Below, piece after piece: positions 34,615 to 42,916 of a stretch of 64,000 nt of DNA; position 1 is the first letter of the stretch; every line of letters starts with the position of its first letter. The notes under the pieces were generated by a model. The model worked only from the letters and a program-made list of their open reading frames with translations. It did no database searches and had not been told where the DNA came from. The position numbers and the translations under genes are program-made. The DNA is taken from NCBI RefSeq assembly GCF_010668395.1, contig NZ_WUEY01000011.1:62001-126000 (forward strand). The letters are read 5' to 3'. Source of the DNA: Martinezella lusitana. Its GTDB lineage: Bacteria > Pseudomonadota > Alphaproteobacteria > Rhizobiales > Rhizobiaceae.

Positions 34615-35550
34615 ATGAGCAAAGAGATTCGTCGTGTCGCCATCATCGGCACCGGTGTCATCGGCGCCAGCTGGGCGGCGTTGTTTCTCGCCAAAGGGCT
34701 GGACGTGATCGCAACCGACATCGCGCCCGATGCGGAGAAGCGGCTTCGGGACTTCGTCGAGGCCGCATGGCCGGCGCTGGAGCAATCAGGCCTGGCGCCC
34801 GGCGCAGTCCCGTCGAAACTGCAATTCACCGCGGTACTCGACGACGCGGTCGCCGGGGCCGACTTCATCCAGGAGAACGGCCCGGAACGGATCGAATTCA
34901 AGAAGGAACTCTATCACCATCTCGACGAGATCCTTCCCGCCGATGTCGTGATCGCATCGAGTTCGTCGGGATTGACGGCGAGCACCATCCAGTCGGCCTG
35001 CGAACGGCATCCCGAGCGTTGCGTCATCGGCCATCCCTTCAATCCGCCCCATCTCATCCCGCTCGTCGAAATCGTCGGCGGGGCAGCCACCTCCGAGGAG
35101 ACGATTGCGCGCGCGACGGCATTTTATCGCGGCCTCGGCAAGCGGACGATCCGTCTCCGCAAGGAAGTACCCGGCCATGTCGCGAACCGGCTGCAGGCGG
35201 CCCTTTATCGCGAGATTGTCTATCTGATCTCCCAGGATGTCGTCAGCGTCGCCGATGCGGATGCCGCTGTCAGCTGGGGCCCCGGCCTGCGCTGGGGCAT
35301 CATGGGGCCGAGCCTGCTCTACCATCTCGGCGGCGGCCATGGCGGGATCGAGCATTTCTTCGAGCAGTTCACCGGACCGATGACCGCTTGGTGGGGCGTT
35401 CTCGGCCAGCCGGAGCTGACGCCGGAGGTGCGTGCGAAGGTCATCGATGGCGTTCACGAGATGGTGCAGGCCCGCTCGATCGGCGAGCTCGAGACCTATC
35501 GGGACGATGTGCTTGCCGGCCTGCTTTCCCTGCGACGCAGCGAAGACTGA
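34615..35550 (+). CDS. 3-hydroxyacyl-CoA dehydrogenase family, lambda-crystallin/carnitine-dehydrogenase-like
   Basis: NAD-dependent oxidoreductase (311 aa). The N-terminal Rossmann motif is GTGVIGASWAALFLAKG. IASSSSGLTAS, GHPFNPPHLIPLVEIV and the C-terminal domain follow. WGPGLRWGIMGP is the mark of the lambda-crystallin/L-gulonate/L-carnitine dehydrogenase branch rather than of fatty-acid beta-oxidation enzymes. The likely reaction is oxidation of a 3-hydroxy acid. ATG 34615 follows AAGGA. It ends 10 bases before the AraC regulator. Confidence 0.88.
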   Translation: MSKEIRRVAIIGTGVIGASWAALFLAKGLDVIATDIAPDAEKRLRDFVEAAWPALEQSGLAPGAVPSKLQFTAVLDDAVAGADFIQENGPERIEFKKELYHHLDEILPADVVIASSSSGLTASTIQSACERHPERCVIGHPFNPPHLIPLVEIVGGAATSEETIARATAFYRGLGKRTIRLRKEVPGHVANRLQAALYREIVYLISQDVVSVADADAAVSWGPGLRWGIMGPSLLYHLGGGHGGIEHFFEQFTGPMTAWWGVLGQPELTPEVRAKVIDGVHEMVQARSIGELETYRDDVLAGLLSLRRSED

Positions 35551-35560
35551 GTGCAGAGGG

Positions 35561-36583
35561 ATGCGCTGCCATTTGACGAACGAAAGGGTGGAAAGCGACA
35601 GGTTGCATGTCGCTGCCCGCCTGATGGCCCAGAGCCTGGATGATGTTCGGCCGGAAGCGGAGCATGGCGAAGCGGCGCGGCCGGTGTCGGCGGACAGGAT
35701 AACGATTGCTTCGGTTATCGACAGGGTAACGGAAGCCCCCCTCGCGACGAGCCGCAACCGCGGCTGGTCGGGTGCGACGATCGACACCTACGAGCGCATG
35801 CAGGTGAACATGAAGAATGTGCCCGCATACGACCATCATGTGCTCGCCTATTGCACGACGGTCGGCGGACGCCTCATCCAGAAACGCGCTGGCAGGGTCC
35901 ATGACGGCCGCCTTTCGATCGGAATGTCGGTTCTGATGCCCGCCGGTCATGAAGCAAGCTGGGAAGGCGACTTCCCGGCCTCGACACGCATTCGTATCCC
36001 GACGGAACTGATCGCGCGGGCAGCGGAAGAGGTCGGCGGCGACATCGAGCTTCTGAACAATTTCGGCGCCAGGGATACGAATATCGAGTGCTTCGCCCGG
36101 CTGTTCGCGGACGAACTCGGCAAGCCGCCGCATCCGGCGCAACGCCTGATCGTCGATGCCGTGTCGTGCGCGGTCGTCGTCCATCTCCTGCGCAACTACA
36201 ATGCCTTCGATGCCGCGATCGACACCGGTCCGCCTTCGCTGACCGCAAGGACGATCGGCAAGATCATGAGCTACATCGAAGACAACATGCAATCGACGAT
36301 CGGATTGCTCGAACTGGCCGCGATAGCGGGCGTCAGCCGCTTCCACTTCGCGCGCCTGTTCAAAAACAGCCTCGGCGAAACGCCGATGAGCTATGTCGAA
36401 CGAATGCGCATCGAACGGGCAAAGGGGCTTATTCAACAGGGCCGGCTTTCCCTTGTCGATGTCGCGCTGACGGTCGGCTTTGCCGATCAGAGCCACTTTA
36501 CCCGGCGGTTTCATCGCCATATGGGATGCACGCCGGCGGCCTATGCGCGAAATATGGGACTTAGACTGCAGCCGAGACGATAA
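35561..36583 (+). CDS. AraC-family regulator of the acyl-CoA operon
   Basis: AraC-type activator (340 aa from ATG 35561). A ~50-residue N-terminal extension precedes a cupin-like sensor region (YDHHVLAYC, LMPAGHEASWEGDF, RIRIPTELIARA) and the double helix-turn-helix (VSRFHFARLFKNSLGETPMSYV, GFADQSHFTRRFHRHMG). It is a paralogue of the regulator at 3673 over the shared ~290 residues. It closes the acyl-CoA operon, so it probably senses that pathway's substrate and activates it (inference). The start is uncertain: TTG 35573 or ATG 35622 are alternatives. Confidence 0.85.
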   Translation: MRCHLTNERVESDRLHVAARLMAQSLDDVRPEAEHGEAARPVSADRITIASVIDRVTEAPLATSRNRGWSGATIDTYERMQVNMKNVPAYDHHVLAYCTTVGGRLIQKRAGRVHDGRLSIGMSVLMPAGHEASWEGDFPASTRIRIPTELIARAAEEVGGDIELLNNFGARDTNIECFARLFADELGKPPHPAQRLIVDAVSCAVVVHLLRNYNAFDAAIDTGPPSLTARTIGKIMSYIEDNMQSTIGLLELAAIAGVSRFHFARLFKNSLGETPMSYVERMRIERAKGLIQQGRLSLVDVALTVGFADQSHFTRRFHRHMGCTPAAYARNMGLRLQPRR

Positions 36584-36795
36584 GGTCCATGGTGAAATGG
36601 CGATAGACCATGTTTCCGGCGCCGCCGGCTTGCATGGAATCTTGGCATTGCCCGGCGTAGCCGTTTCGTGTAGGCGTGCACTGCGTTAACCATAAGCAAT
36701 CAATATTCAGCGATCTCGGGCGCCAGTCCCCTCTGGCATTCCTCGGTGATCACCCGCAAGCAGCAACTCACCGTCGACACCACGCCCCGGAACCC

Positions 36796-37416
36796 ATGCC
36801 TAAACAGCCCAAGCCCTTCATCGTCGAAATCAAAACAACCCGCCGGAAGAGAACAAAAGCTCCCGAGCAACCGAAATCGATCTGGGGCAACCTGACCTTC
36901 GAACTGCAGCAGAATTTGGCGGAAGAGCGGGAACCATCGTTCGGTTCGCCTGCGCCGCAGCCCGATGCACCGGTCCCGGATCTGCCTGCGACAAGCGTGA
37001 TTGATGAGGACGAGGCGGAAACCCCGCCAACCGCGCCCCTGTTCTTCCAGAAATGGTCGGCCAAGATGGCTGAAAAGCCGCAAGCGAAAGCGACGGATGT
37101 GGTTGCGATTTTCCTTGCCCGGATCGATCGGCAAAAGACCCTGCTTGATGAATTTCGATCGGATCCGGCCGCCTTCCGCGGCTGGCGGTCAGCATGGTTT
37201 CGCAAGGTAGCGGGTGGTTTCGGGGTCAATATCGGCCGTGATTCCATCGATGCCGGAGCAGGGCTGCGATATGTTGTGGTCGAAACCGTTCAAGCCGTCG
37301 CCGAGTTCCTCGACGATCTCGCCCGCCACGCCCAGACCGACGCGAACTTTCAATGCGCGCTCGAAGAAACCCGGCAGCGGCGCGCGGCGCGCGTGGTTCG
37401 CGCCCGGCCGGATTGA
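36796..37416 (+). CDS. Hypothetical protein (206 aa)
   Basis: I do not recognise a family. The N-terminus is a basic patch (MPKQPKPFIVEIKTTRRKRTK), then a Pro-rich linker to about residue 85, then a more ordered C-terminal part (FFQKWSAKMAEKPQAKATDVVAIF onward) ending in an Arg-rich helix. It has no membrane segment or signal peptide. The basic N-terminus could bind nucleic acid. The ATG at 36796 is chosen because upstream codons look unlike protein; a conventional ribosome site is not obvious. It converges on the XRE regulator, with a shared hairpin between them. Confidence 0.6.
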   Translation: MPKQPKPFIVEIKTTRRKRTKAPEQPKSIWGNLTFELQQNLAEEREPSFGSPAPQPDAPVPDLPATSVIDEDEAETPPTAPLFFQKWSAKMAEKPQAKATDVVAIFLARIDRQKTLLDEFRSDPAAFRGWRSAWFRKVAGGFGVNIGRDSIDAGAGLRYVVVETVQAVAEFLDDLARHAQTDANFQCALEETRQRRAARVVRARPD

Positions 37417-37512
37417 ACAGCTCTCGTTTCACATAAATACTGGCATCGACGATCACGACATCGTGGCTGGCCTCCGGGCGTCATGAGCGCCACGCCCTAA
37501 GCTTTACCGAGG

Positions 37513-37533
37513 AGGCCGAGCCCGTCTCGGCCT
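37513..37533. terminator. Bidirectional terminator between convergent genes
   Basis: AGGCCGAG (37513-37520) pairs with CTCGGCCT (37526-37533) around a 5-base loop. It lies between the stop codons of the 206-aa gene and the XRE regulator, directly abutting the latter. TTTC follows on the plus strand. Confidence 0.6.
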
Positions 37534-37534
37534 T

Positions 37535-38410
37535 TCAACAGATCCGCTGGCGTTTCATCATGGCCTTCAGACGCTCCGCGCCGGCTTCGTCGGTCGGCGT
37601 GTAGACGATCATCCGGTCGTCGTTGCTGGGGCTTGCCCACCAGTTGTTGGATTGCAGAGCAAGGATCGTGCCGTCCGCCAGACGGAACCGCTTCACGATA
37701 TTCTCTATGCCTTTGAGCTGGTAGCGATCCCAGACGATGCGGAACTGGTCCGAGGCGCTCATGTAGCGCTCGAGCTGCCGCTCCCAGGCCGGATCGTCGA
37801 GATGCTCGGCCATGGAGGCACGGAACAAGGCGGCCATGTTTGCCAGCATCTCGTCGGGATCGGCCTGGCTTGCGCGCCAGGCGGGGTTGACGAGAGACAG
37901 GTAGATACAGTTCCGGTCCTCGGGTGGAACCGCATGTAGATCGACGCCGACCAGGCGGCGGTAGGCTTCGTTGAAGCCGCGTATGTTGTAGCGCTTCGTC
38001 TGGATCAGGGCGGGATAGGGACAGAGCTGGTCGAGAATTTGCTGGCTTGCCGCGGTGAGCGGCTCGCAGACGCGCGAATTCTCAGGTCGCAGCGGGGCCG
38101 GCAGGCTGGCCAGCTTGAACAGGTGTTCCGTCTCGACCTCATTGAATTCGAGAACCTGGGCGACGGAGAGAAGGACGCGCGGCGAGACGCGGATCGGCCG
38201 GCCCTGTTCAAGCTTCGTGTACCAGGTGATGCCGATATCGGCACGCGCCGCCACTTCTTCCCGTCGCAATCCCGGTGTACGAACCCGACCAGCGCGGCCA
38301 AGGCCGAGTCGCTTGGGATCCAGCGTTTCCCGCCGTCGGCGCAACATCTCGCCGAGTTCCTGCGCCCGCGATGGCGAGTGGTTGGTGACGATATCGGGCG
38401 TGCCGTGCAT
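37535..38410 (-). CDS. XRE-family regulator with MmyB-like ligand domain
   Basis: Helix-turn-helix regulator (291 aa). The HTH_XRE domain runs from about residue 20 to 90 (LGEMLRRRRETL, LRREEVAARADIGITWYTKLEQGR). The C-terminal ~170 residues are the MmyB-like domain (LDQLCPYPALIQTKRYNIRGFNEAYRRLVG). ATG 38410 has GGAGAGAGG 4 bases upstream; the GTG at 38431 does not. It is divergent from the MFS exporter gene, 112 bases away, and most likely controls it. Confidence 0.88.
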   Translation of the reverse strand: MHGTPDIVTNHSPSRAQELGEMLRRRRETLDPKRLGLGRAGRVRTPGLRREEVAARADIGITWYTKLEQGRPIRVSPRVLLSVAQVLEFNEVETEHLFKLASLPAPLRPENSRVCEPLTAASQQILDQLCPYPALIQTKRYNIRGFNEAYRRLVGVDLHAVPPEDRNCIYLSLVNPAWRASQADPDEMLANMAALFRASMAEHLDDPAWERQLERYMSASDQFRIVWDRYQLKGIENIVKRFRLADGTILALQSNNWWASPSNDDRMIVYTPTDEAGAERLKAMMKRQRIC

Positions 38411-38437
38411 GTCCTCTCTCCAGCCTATCACTTTTTA

Positions 38438-38470
38438 TACCAGTCTAAATAGATGTCTTGTACCAGTTTA
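38438..38470. promoter_or_regulatory. Direct-repeat operator candidate between XRE regulator and MFS exporter
   Basis: TACCAGTCTA (38438-38447) and TACCAGTTTA (38461-38470) are near-identical direct repeats whose starts are 23 bases apart (about two helical turns). They sit in the 112-base divergent region in an AT-rich patch. They are a candidate binding site for the XRE regulator. Confidence 0.4.
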
Positions 38471-38522
38471 TCATGGGTGTAGAAGGGTGTGAAACTTATT
38501 TCGGAAATGCTCTGAGGTCCCC

Positions 38523-39977
38523 ATGTCATCCGCACCAATCCGGCTCGGCCAAGTCGGCCTGATGATTCTGCTTGCCGGGCAATTGCTGCTGCAGCTCGAT
38601 TTTTCCATCATCAATGTCGGCCTTGCCGCCATCTCCACCTCGCTGCACGCCGGCGAGACGGAACTCGAACTCTTCGTTGCCGCCTATGGCGTCGCCTTTG
38701 CCGTCTGCCTGGCAATGGGCGCGCGTCTCGGCGACAATTTCGGCCGGAGGCGCATGTTCGGCCTGGCGGTCCTGATGTTTTGCCTTGCGTCTCTGCTGTG
38801 CGGGGTGGCCACATCCGTCACCTTCCTCATCGTTGCCCGCGCATTGCAGGGGATCGCGGCGGCATTGATGGTGCCGCAGGTGCTGGCGACCATCCATGTC
38901 AGCCTGACCGGGCGCGACCATGCGCGTGCCGTTGCGCTCTATGGCGCGATCGGCGGCATTGCCTTCATTGTCGGCCAGGTTCTCGGCGGCTTCCTGATCT
39001 CCGCCGATATCGCCGGCTCCGGCTGGCGCAGCATCTTCCTCATCAACCTGCCGATCTGCATCCTGATTCTCTTGAGCATGTGGCGCTACGTTCCCGAGAC
39101 GCGTGGCCACGGCAAAGTCCCGGTTGACTGGTCCGGTATGGTGACGCTGGCGCTCCTGACGCTTTCAGTGCTGCTCCCGACGGCGCTTGGCCCGTCCCTG
39201 CATTGGAACTGGCTGTGCCTTCTCGGCTTCGTGCCGATCCTGCCGCTGATGGCGCTCCTCTGGCGCATCCAGCGGGCAAAGGAGGCGCGCGGCGCCTTCC
39301 CGATCCTGCCGCCCTCGCTGACCCGCATTTCCAGCATGCGTTTCGGCGGGCTGATCGCGATCATCTTCTTCACCTGCTGGAGCGGCTTCATGTTCATCCT
39401 GGCCCTGACGCTGCAGGCCGGCGCCGGCCTGACGCCGCTGCAATCGGGCAATGCCCTGATCGCGCTCGGCGGCTCCTATTTCGTCTCCGCCGTCTTCGCC
39501 ACGCGCCGGCTTGCCGGCATCCGCCGCGAGGCCATGCTGGTGACGGGCTGCCTGATCCAGATGACCGGGCTCGTGCTGCTCATCGTGACGCTGAAGATGG
39601 TCTGGCCGCAGCCGGGCGTCATCAACCTCATCCCGTCCACCATCCTGATCGGGTTCGGCCAGGCGCTGATCGTCAACTGCTTCTACCGCTTGGGGCTTGC
39701 GGACGTGCCGCACGAACATGCCGGCGCAGGCAGCGCCATGCTCGCGACCATGCAGCAGGTTTCACTGGGCCTCGGACCGGCGATCCTGGGTGCCGTGTTC
39801 GCCCAGGTCCTGCAATATTCGGGCCTCTATCTTGCGGCCGGAGTCACGGCCATCACCGTGGAACTCGGGCTGATGGCCATCCTGCTGCTGGCCACGCTTG
39901 TGCGCCTGGTCCGCCAGCGTGGCCGTCCGGAAGAGAACGTCGAAATCGATGAGACGCTGATCGTGGCGCCGGATTGA
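38523..39977 (+). CDS. DHA2-type MFS drug exporter
   Basis: Fourteen-helix-type major facilitator (EmrB/QacA, DHA2), 484 aa. Segments include the N-terminal QLDFSIINVGLAAI (motif D1-like), the loop ARLGDNFGRRRMFG (motif A), motif C-like GGIAFIVGQVLGG and a large central soluble loop near residue 190. It should export hydrophobic drugs or metabolites using the proton gradient. ATG 38523 follows a weak site (CTGAGG). The divergent XRE gene suggests ligand-controlled expression. Confidence 0.88.
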   Translation: MSSAPIRLGQVGLMILLAGQLLLQLDFSIINVGLAAISTSLHAGETELELFVAAYGVAFAVCLAMGARLGDNFGRRRMFGLAVLMFCLASLLCGVATSVTFLIVARALQGIAAALMVPQVLATIHVSLTGRDHARAVALYGAIGGIAFIVGQVLGGFLISADIAGSGWRSIFLINLPICILILLSMWRYVPETRGHGKVPVDWSGMVTLALLTLSVLLPTALGPSLHWNWLCLLGFVPILPLMALLWRIQRAKEARGAFPILPPSLTRISSMRFGGLIAIIFFTCWSGFMFILALTLQAGAGLTPLQSGNALIALGGSYFVSAVFATRRLAGIRREAMLVTGCLIQMTGLVLLIVTLKMVWPQPGVINLIPSTILIGFGQALIVNCFYRLGLADVPHEHAGAGSAMLATMQQVSLGLGPAILGAVFAQVLQYSGLYLAAGVTAITVELGLMAILLLATLVRLVRQRGRPEENVEIDETLIVAPD

Positions 39978-40330
39978 TCCCGCCGATCGGCGCTTCCCGT
40001 CATGCGCAGGATCGGGACCTGCCGAGTGGCAAAAGTCGCTCGGTAGCGTCTTTTTGAAGACCGCCATCCCGGCTGCAGGAGCAAAGGATCTTGCAGCCGC
40101 ACCGATCCGGCCCCGCGCTTGCGCGACGGAACGATGCGGGTGATTTCTATGATGTTTTTCGGCTTCGAAGCCGAGCACCGGTGCATCGAAGCCATCGCTT
40201 CGCGCCCGGCCAACGCTGCCCCTTCCGGAAATCTTTCCTCAAGGAATGCATCTGTCTGGTTGCCAAAAAACCATAATTGTTCCACCTAGATTATAGATTG
40301 AACAGTTAACGTTGAGAATCGGGTCAGAGC
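39978..40330. other. Non-coding gap between MFS exporter and protease
   Basis: About 350 bases without a gene. A perfect 12-base palindrome CGCCGATCGGCG (39981-39992) lies directly after the MFS stop. The last ~70 bases are AT-rich (from 40262) and probably carry the protease promoter. Confidence 0.45.
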
Positions 40331-40333
40331 TTG

Positions 40334-42433
40334 ATGCGTATGAAATATGGTTTCCTCTGGATGTTCCTGGCAATTGCTCCCTCGGCATATGCTCTGGACG
40401 CCGGCTCACCGCCAGTTTTGACACCGCTGCCGCAGCAGGCGCAAGCTGCTCACCTGACATCGCAATTTCTGACGCGCTTTCACTACAAGCCGGTTCCCCT
40501 GGACGATGCCCTTTCGGTGAAGATCATGGATCGGTTCATCAAGTCTCTGGATCCGGACCGTGTCCTCTTCCTGCAGGCCGATATCGACAAGTTCATGGCC
40601 GGCAGCACCAAGATCGATGACGCCATCGAGCAGGAAGACCTGAATATCCCGTTTGCCATTTTCAACCTTTATGAGCAGCGTGTCGTCGATCGCATGAGCT
40701 ACGCGCGCAGCCTGCTCAAGCAGAAGTTCGACTTCAGCGTCCAGGAGGACTATCCGCTGGTGCGCGACAAGGGCCCCTGGCCCCAGTCTGTAGCGGAAAG
40801 CAACGATCTGTGGCGCAAGCGCGTCAAGAACGACTGGCTGCGCCTGAAGCTGGCGGGCAAGGACGATGCCTCCATTCGCGATACGCTCGACAAGCGTTAT
40901 CAAAACTCGCTCGAGCGCGCCTACAAGTACAAGAGCGACGATGTGTTCCAGTCGTTCATGGACGCCTACACAACGTCGGTCGATCCGCATTCCGATTATT
41001 TCGGCGCCACCGCCTCGGCTGAATTCGATATCTCGATGAAGCTCTCGCTGGTTGGCATCGGCGCGGTGCTGCAGGAGAGAGACGACTACACGACGATCCG
41101 CGAGCTCGTGGCCGGCGGCCCGGCGCAGCTGTCTGGCAAGCTTGCCGTCGGCGACCGCATCATCGGCGTCGGTCAGGGCGAGAGCGGCCCGATCAAGGAA
41201 GTCGTGGGGACGCGCCTCGACGAAATCGTGCAGATGATCCGCGGCGCGAAGGGGTCGGTGGTGCGGCTGGACATCTTGCCGGCGGATGCGGGGCCGGATG
41301 GCAAGCATAGCCTCATCAGCCTGGTGCGCGACAAGATCAGCCTGGAGAAGCAGGCTGCCAAGAAGACGGTCCTTTCGGTGAAGGATGGCGACGCCACGCG
41401 CAAGATCGGGGTGATTACCCTGCCGGCTTTCTATGAGGATTTCGACGCGCGGCGAAAAGGCGACAAGGATTACCGCAGCGCCAGCCGCGACGTCGCCAAG
41501 CTCCTCGGCGAACTGAAGCAGGACAAGGTCGACGGCGTGTTGATCGACCTGCGCAACAATGGCGGCGGATCGCTGTCCGAAGCGATCGATCTGACGGGCC
41601 TGTTTGTCGGCAAGGGCCCGGTGGTGCAGCAACGCGATGCAGGTGGTGCCGTGGAGGTGGAGAGCGACGATCTCTCCGCACCGGCCTGGACCGGCCCCGT
41701 CGGCGTGCTCATCAACCGCGGCTCGGCGTCGGCTTCCGAAATTTTCGCAGCTGCCATACAGGACTATGGCCGAGGCGTGATCGTCGGAGAACCCAGCTTC
41801 GGCAAGGGCACGGTGCAGACCGTCGTCAACCTTGATCAGGTGGCTCACAATCTCAAGCCGAAATTCGGCGAGCTGAAGTTGACGGTCGCCCAGTTCTTCC
41901 GTGTCGACGGCGGCACGACGCAGTTGCGCGGCGTGACCCCGGATATCAGCCTGCCGGGCCTTTCCGATCTCGCGACTTTCGGAGAATCGAGCTACGACAA
42001 CGCCTTGCCGTGGACACAGGTGAAGCCTGCCAATTATGAGCCTGCCGGCGACATAAAGGCATTGCTGCCGCAGTTGCAGAGCCGTCACGACGCTCGTGTG
42101 CAAAAGGATCCGGATTTCCAGCGCTTTGTGGAAGACATTGCGGTCCTGAAGGAGCAGCGCGAGAAGAAGGCCATTTCGCTCAACGAAGCGGAGCGCCGCA
42201 AGGAACTGGCGGAGCAGGCCGATCGGCTCAAATCGCGAAACCAGATCAACGATGGCGTCGACACCGGTGAAGACGACGGTCTTCAGGCCAACGAGCGTAG
42301 CCTGAGCGCCGATATCGCCCTGGAGAAAGCGCGCAAGAATGCGAAAGACGTGCTGCTGAACGAGGCAGCCGCCATTCTGGCCGACGAAGCGGATCTGCAG
42401 GCAAGCGCCCCCAAGAAGACGGCGGCACAATAA
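40334..42433 (+). CDS. prc: Tail-specific protease, Prc type (S41 family)
   Basis: Periplasmic C-terminal processing protease (699 aa). A signal peptide (MRMKYGFLWMFLAIAPSAYA) is followed by a ~170-residue N-terminal domain, a PDZ domain (about 235-320, with LVGIGAVLQE), and the S41 catalytic domain. The Ser/Lys dyad is visible: a Ser in the GSASASEIF stretch at 464-468 and Lys491 in SFGKGTVQ. The C-terminal DUF3340-like helical region (LNEAERRKE) matches E. coli Prc/Tsp in layout and length, unlike the shorter CtpA of most rhizobia. It would degrade or process proteins with exposed nonpolar tails. ATG 40334 or 40340 are both possible; the TTG at 40331 is less likely. Confidence 0.9.
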   Translation: MRMKYGFLWMFLAIAPSAYALDAGSPPVLTPLPQQAQAAHLTSQFLTRFHYKPVPLDDALSVKIMDRFIKSLDPDRVLFLQADIDKFMAGSTKIDDAIEQEDLNIPFAIFNLYEQRVVDRMSYARSLLKQKFDFSVQEDYPLVRDKGPWPQSVAESNDLWRKRVKNDWLRLKLAGKDDASIRDTLDKRYQNSLERAYKYKSDDVFQSFMDAYTTSVDPHSDYFGATASAEFDISMKLSLVGIGAVLQERDDYTTIRELVAGGPAQLSGKLAVGDRIIGVGQGESGPIKEVVGTRLDEIVQMIRGAKGSVVRLDILPADAGPDGKHSLISLVRDKISLEKQAAKKTVLSVKDGDATRKIGVITLPAFYEDFDARRKGDKDYRSASRDVAKLLGELKQDKVDGVLIDLRNNGGGSLSEAIDLTGLFVGKGPVVQQRDAGGAVEVESDDLSAPAWTGPVGVLINRGSASASEIFAAAIQDYGRGVIVGEPSFGKGTVQTVVNLDQVAHNLKPKFGELKLTVAQFFRVDGGTTQLRGVTPDISLPGLSDLATFGESSYDNALPWTQVKPANYEPAGDIKALLPQLQSRHDARVQKDPDFQRFVEDIAVLKEQREKKAISLNEAERRKELAEQADRLKSRNQINDGVDTGEDDGLQANERSLSADIALEKARKNAKDVLLNEAAAILADEADLQASAPKKTAAQ

Positions 42434-42916
42434 TCCGGAATCCGGCGACGTTGCGCCCGTTTTGGCCGGTAGTCTCGAAGGGGTCGCGATGCGGCATCCC
42501 AACCCTATAGTCGTACCCGGACGGCGCCGGAGCTTGCCGCTACGCCGCCAGGTGGGCTTACCAGCCTGCCATCGCTGACCGGAGCGGCCTCGCCGCTCAT
42601 ATGGTTCGGGGATAACCACAATACGACAGATTCGGGGTGATTGCCTGCCGTCATAGTAAAGACGCGCAGCGTCGGCCGCTGTCTCTCTGTTGGCACGGAC
42701 GCAAACCTGCCCGGAATCCCCCTTCCCGTCGCACGGATCGCCGGAGCAAGCAGAAACAATAAATCGCAAGACGCTGCTATCAACGGCATGCCGCAAAAAG
42801 CTACTGACCGGCTTGGGACTTTCCGAGCACGGCCGTTCCAGCTGCAGTCATCCGAAACTGATCGATGATTGCCGGCAACGGACGCAGATCACCATCGCTT
42901 TTTGCAGGAGAACCGC
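42434..42916. other. Non-coding gap between protease and MDR oxidoreductase
   Basis: About 480 bases. Short open frames on both strands have no family content and no ribosome sites. I see no clear terminator, operator or mobile-element end. An AGGAG ribosome site at the 3' end serves the gene at 42917. Confidence 0.4.

Noticed and set aside
42505..42789. 94-aa minus-strand frame in the gap before the MDR oxidoreductase gene
   Set aside because: No ribosome site, no recognisable domain, and competing frames of similar length on the other strand.
40406..42796. 796-aa open frame on the minus strand opposite prc
   Set aside because: Opposite-strand shadow of a gene with clear S41 protease motifs; composition is unlike a protein.
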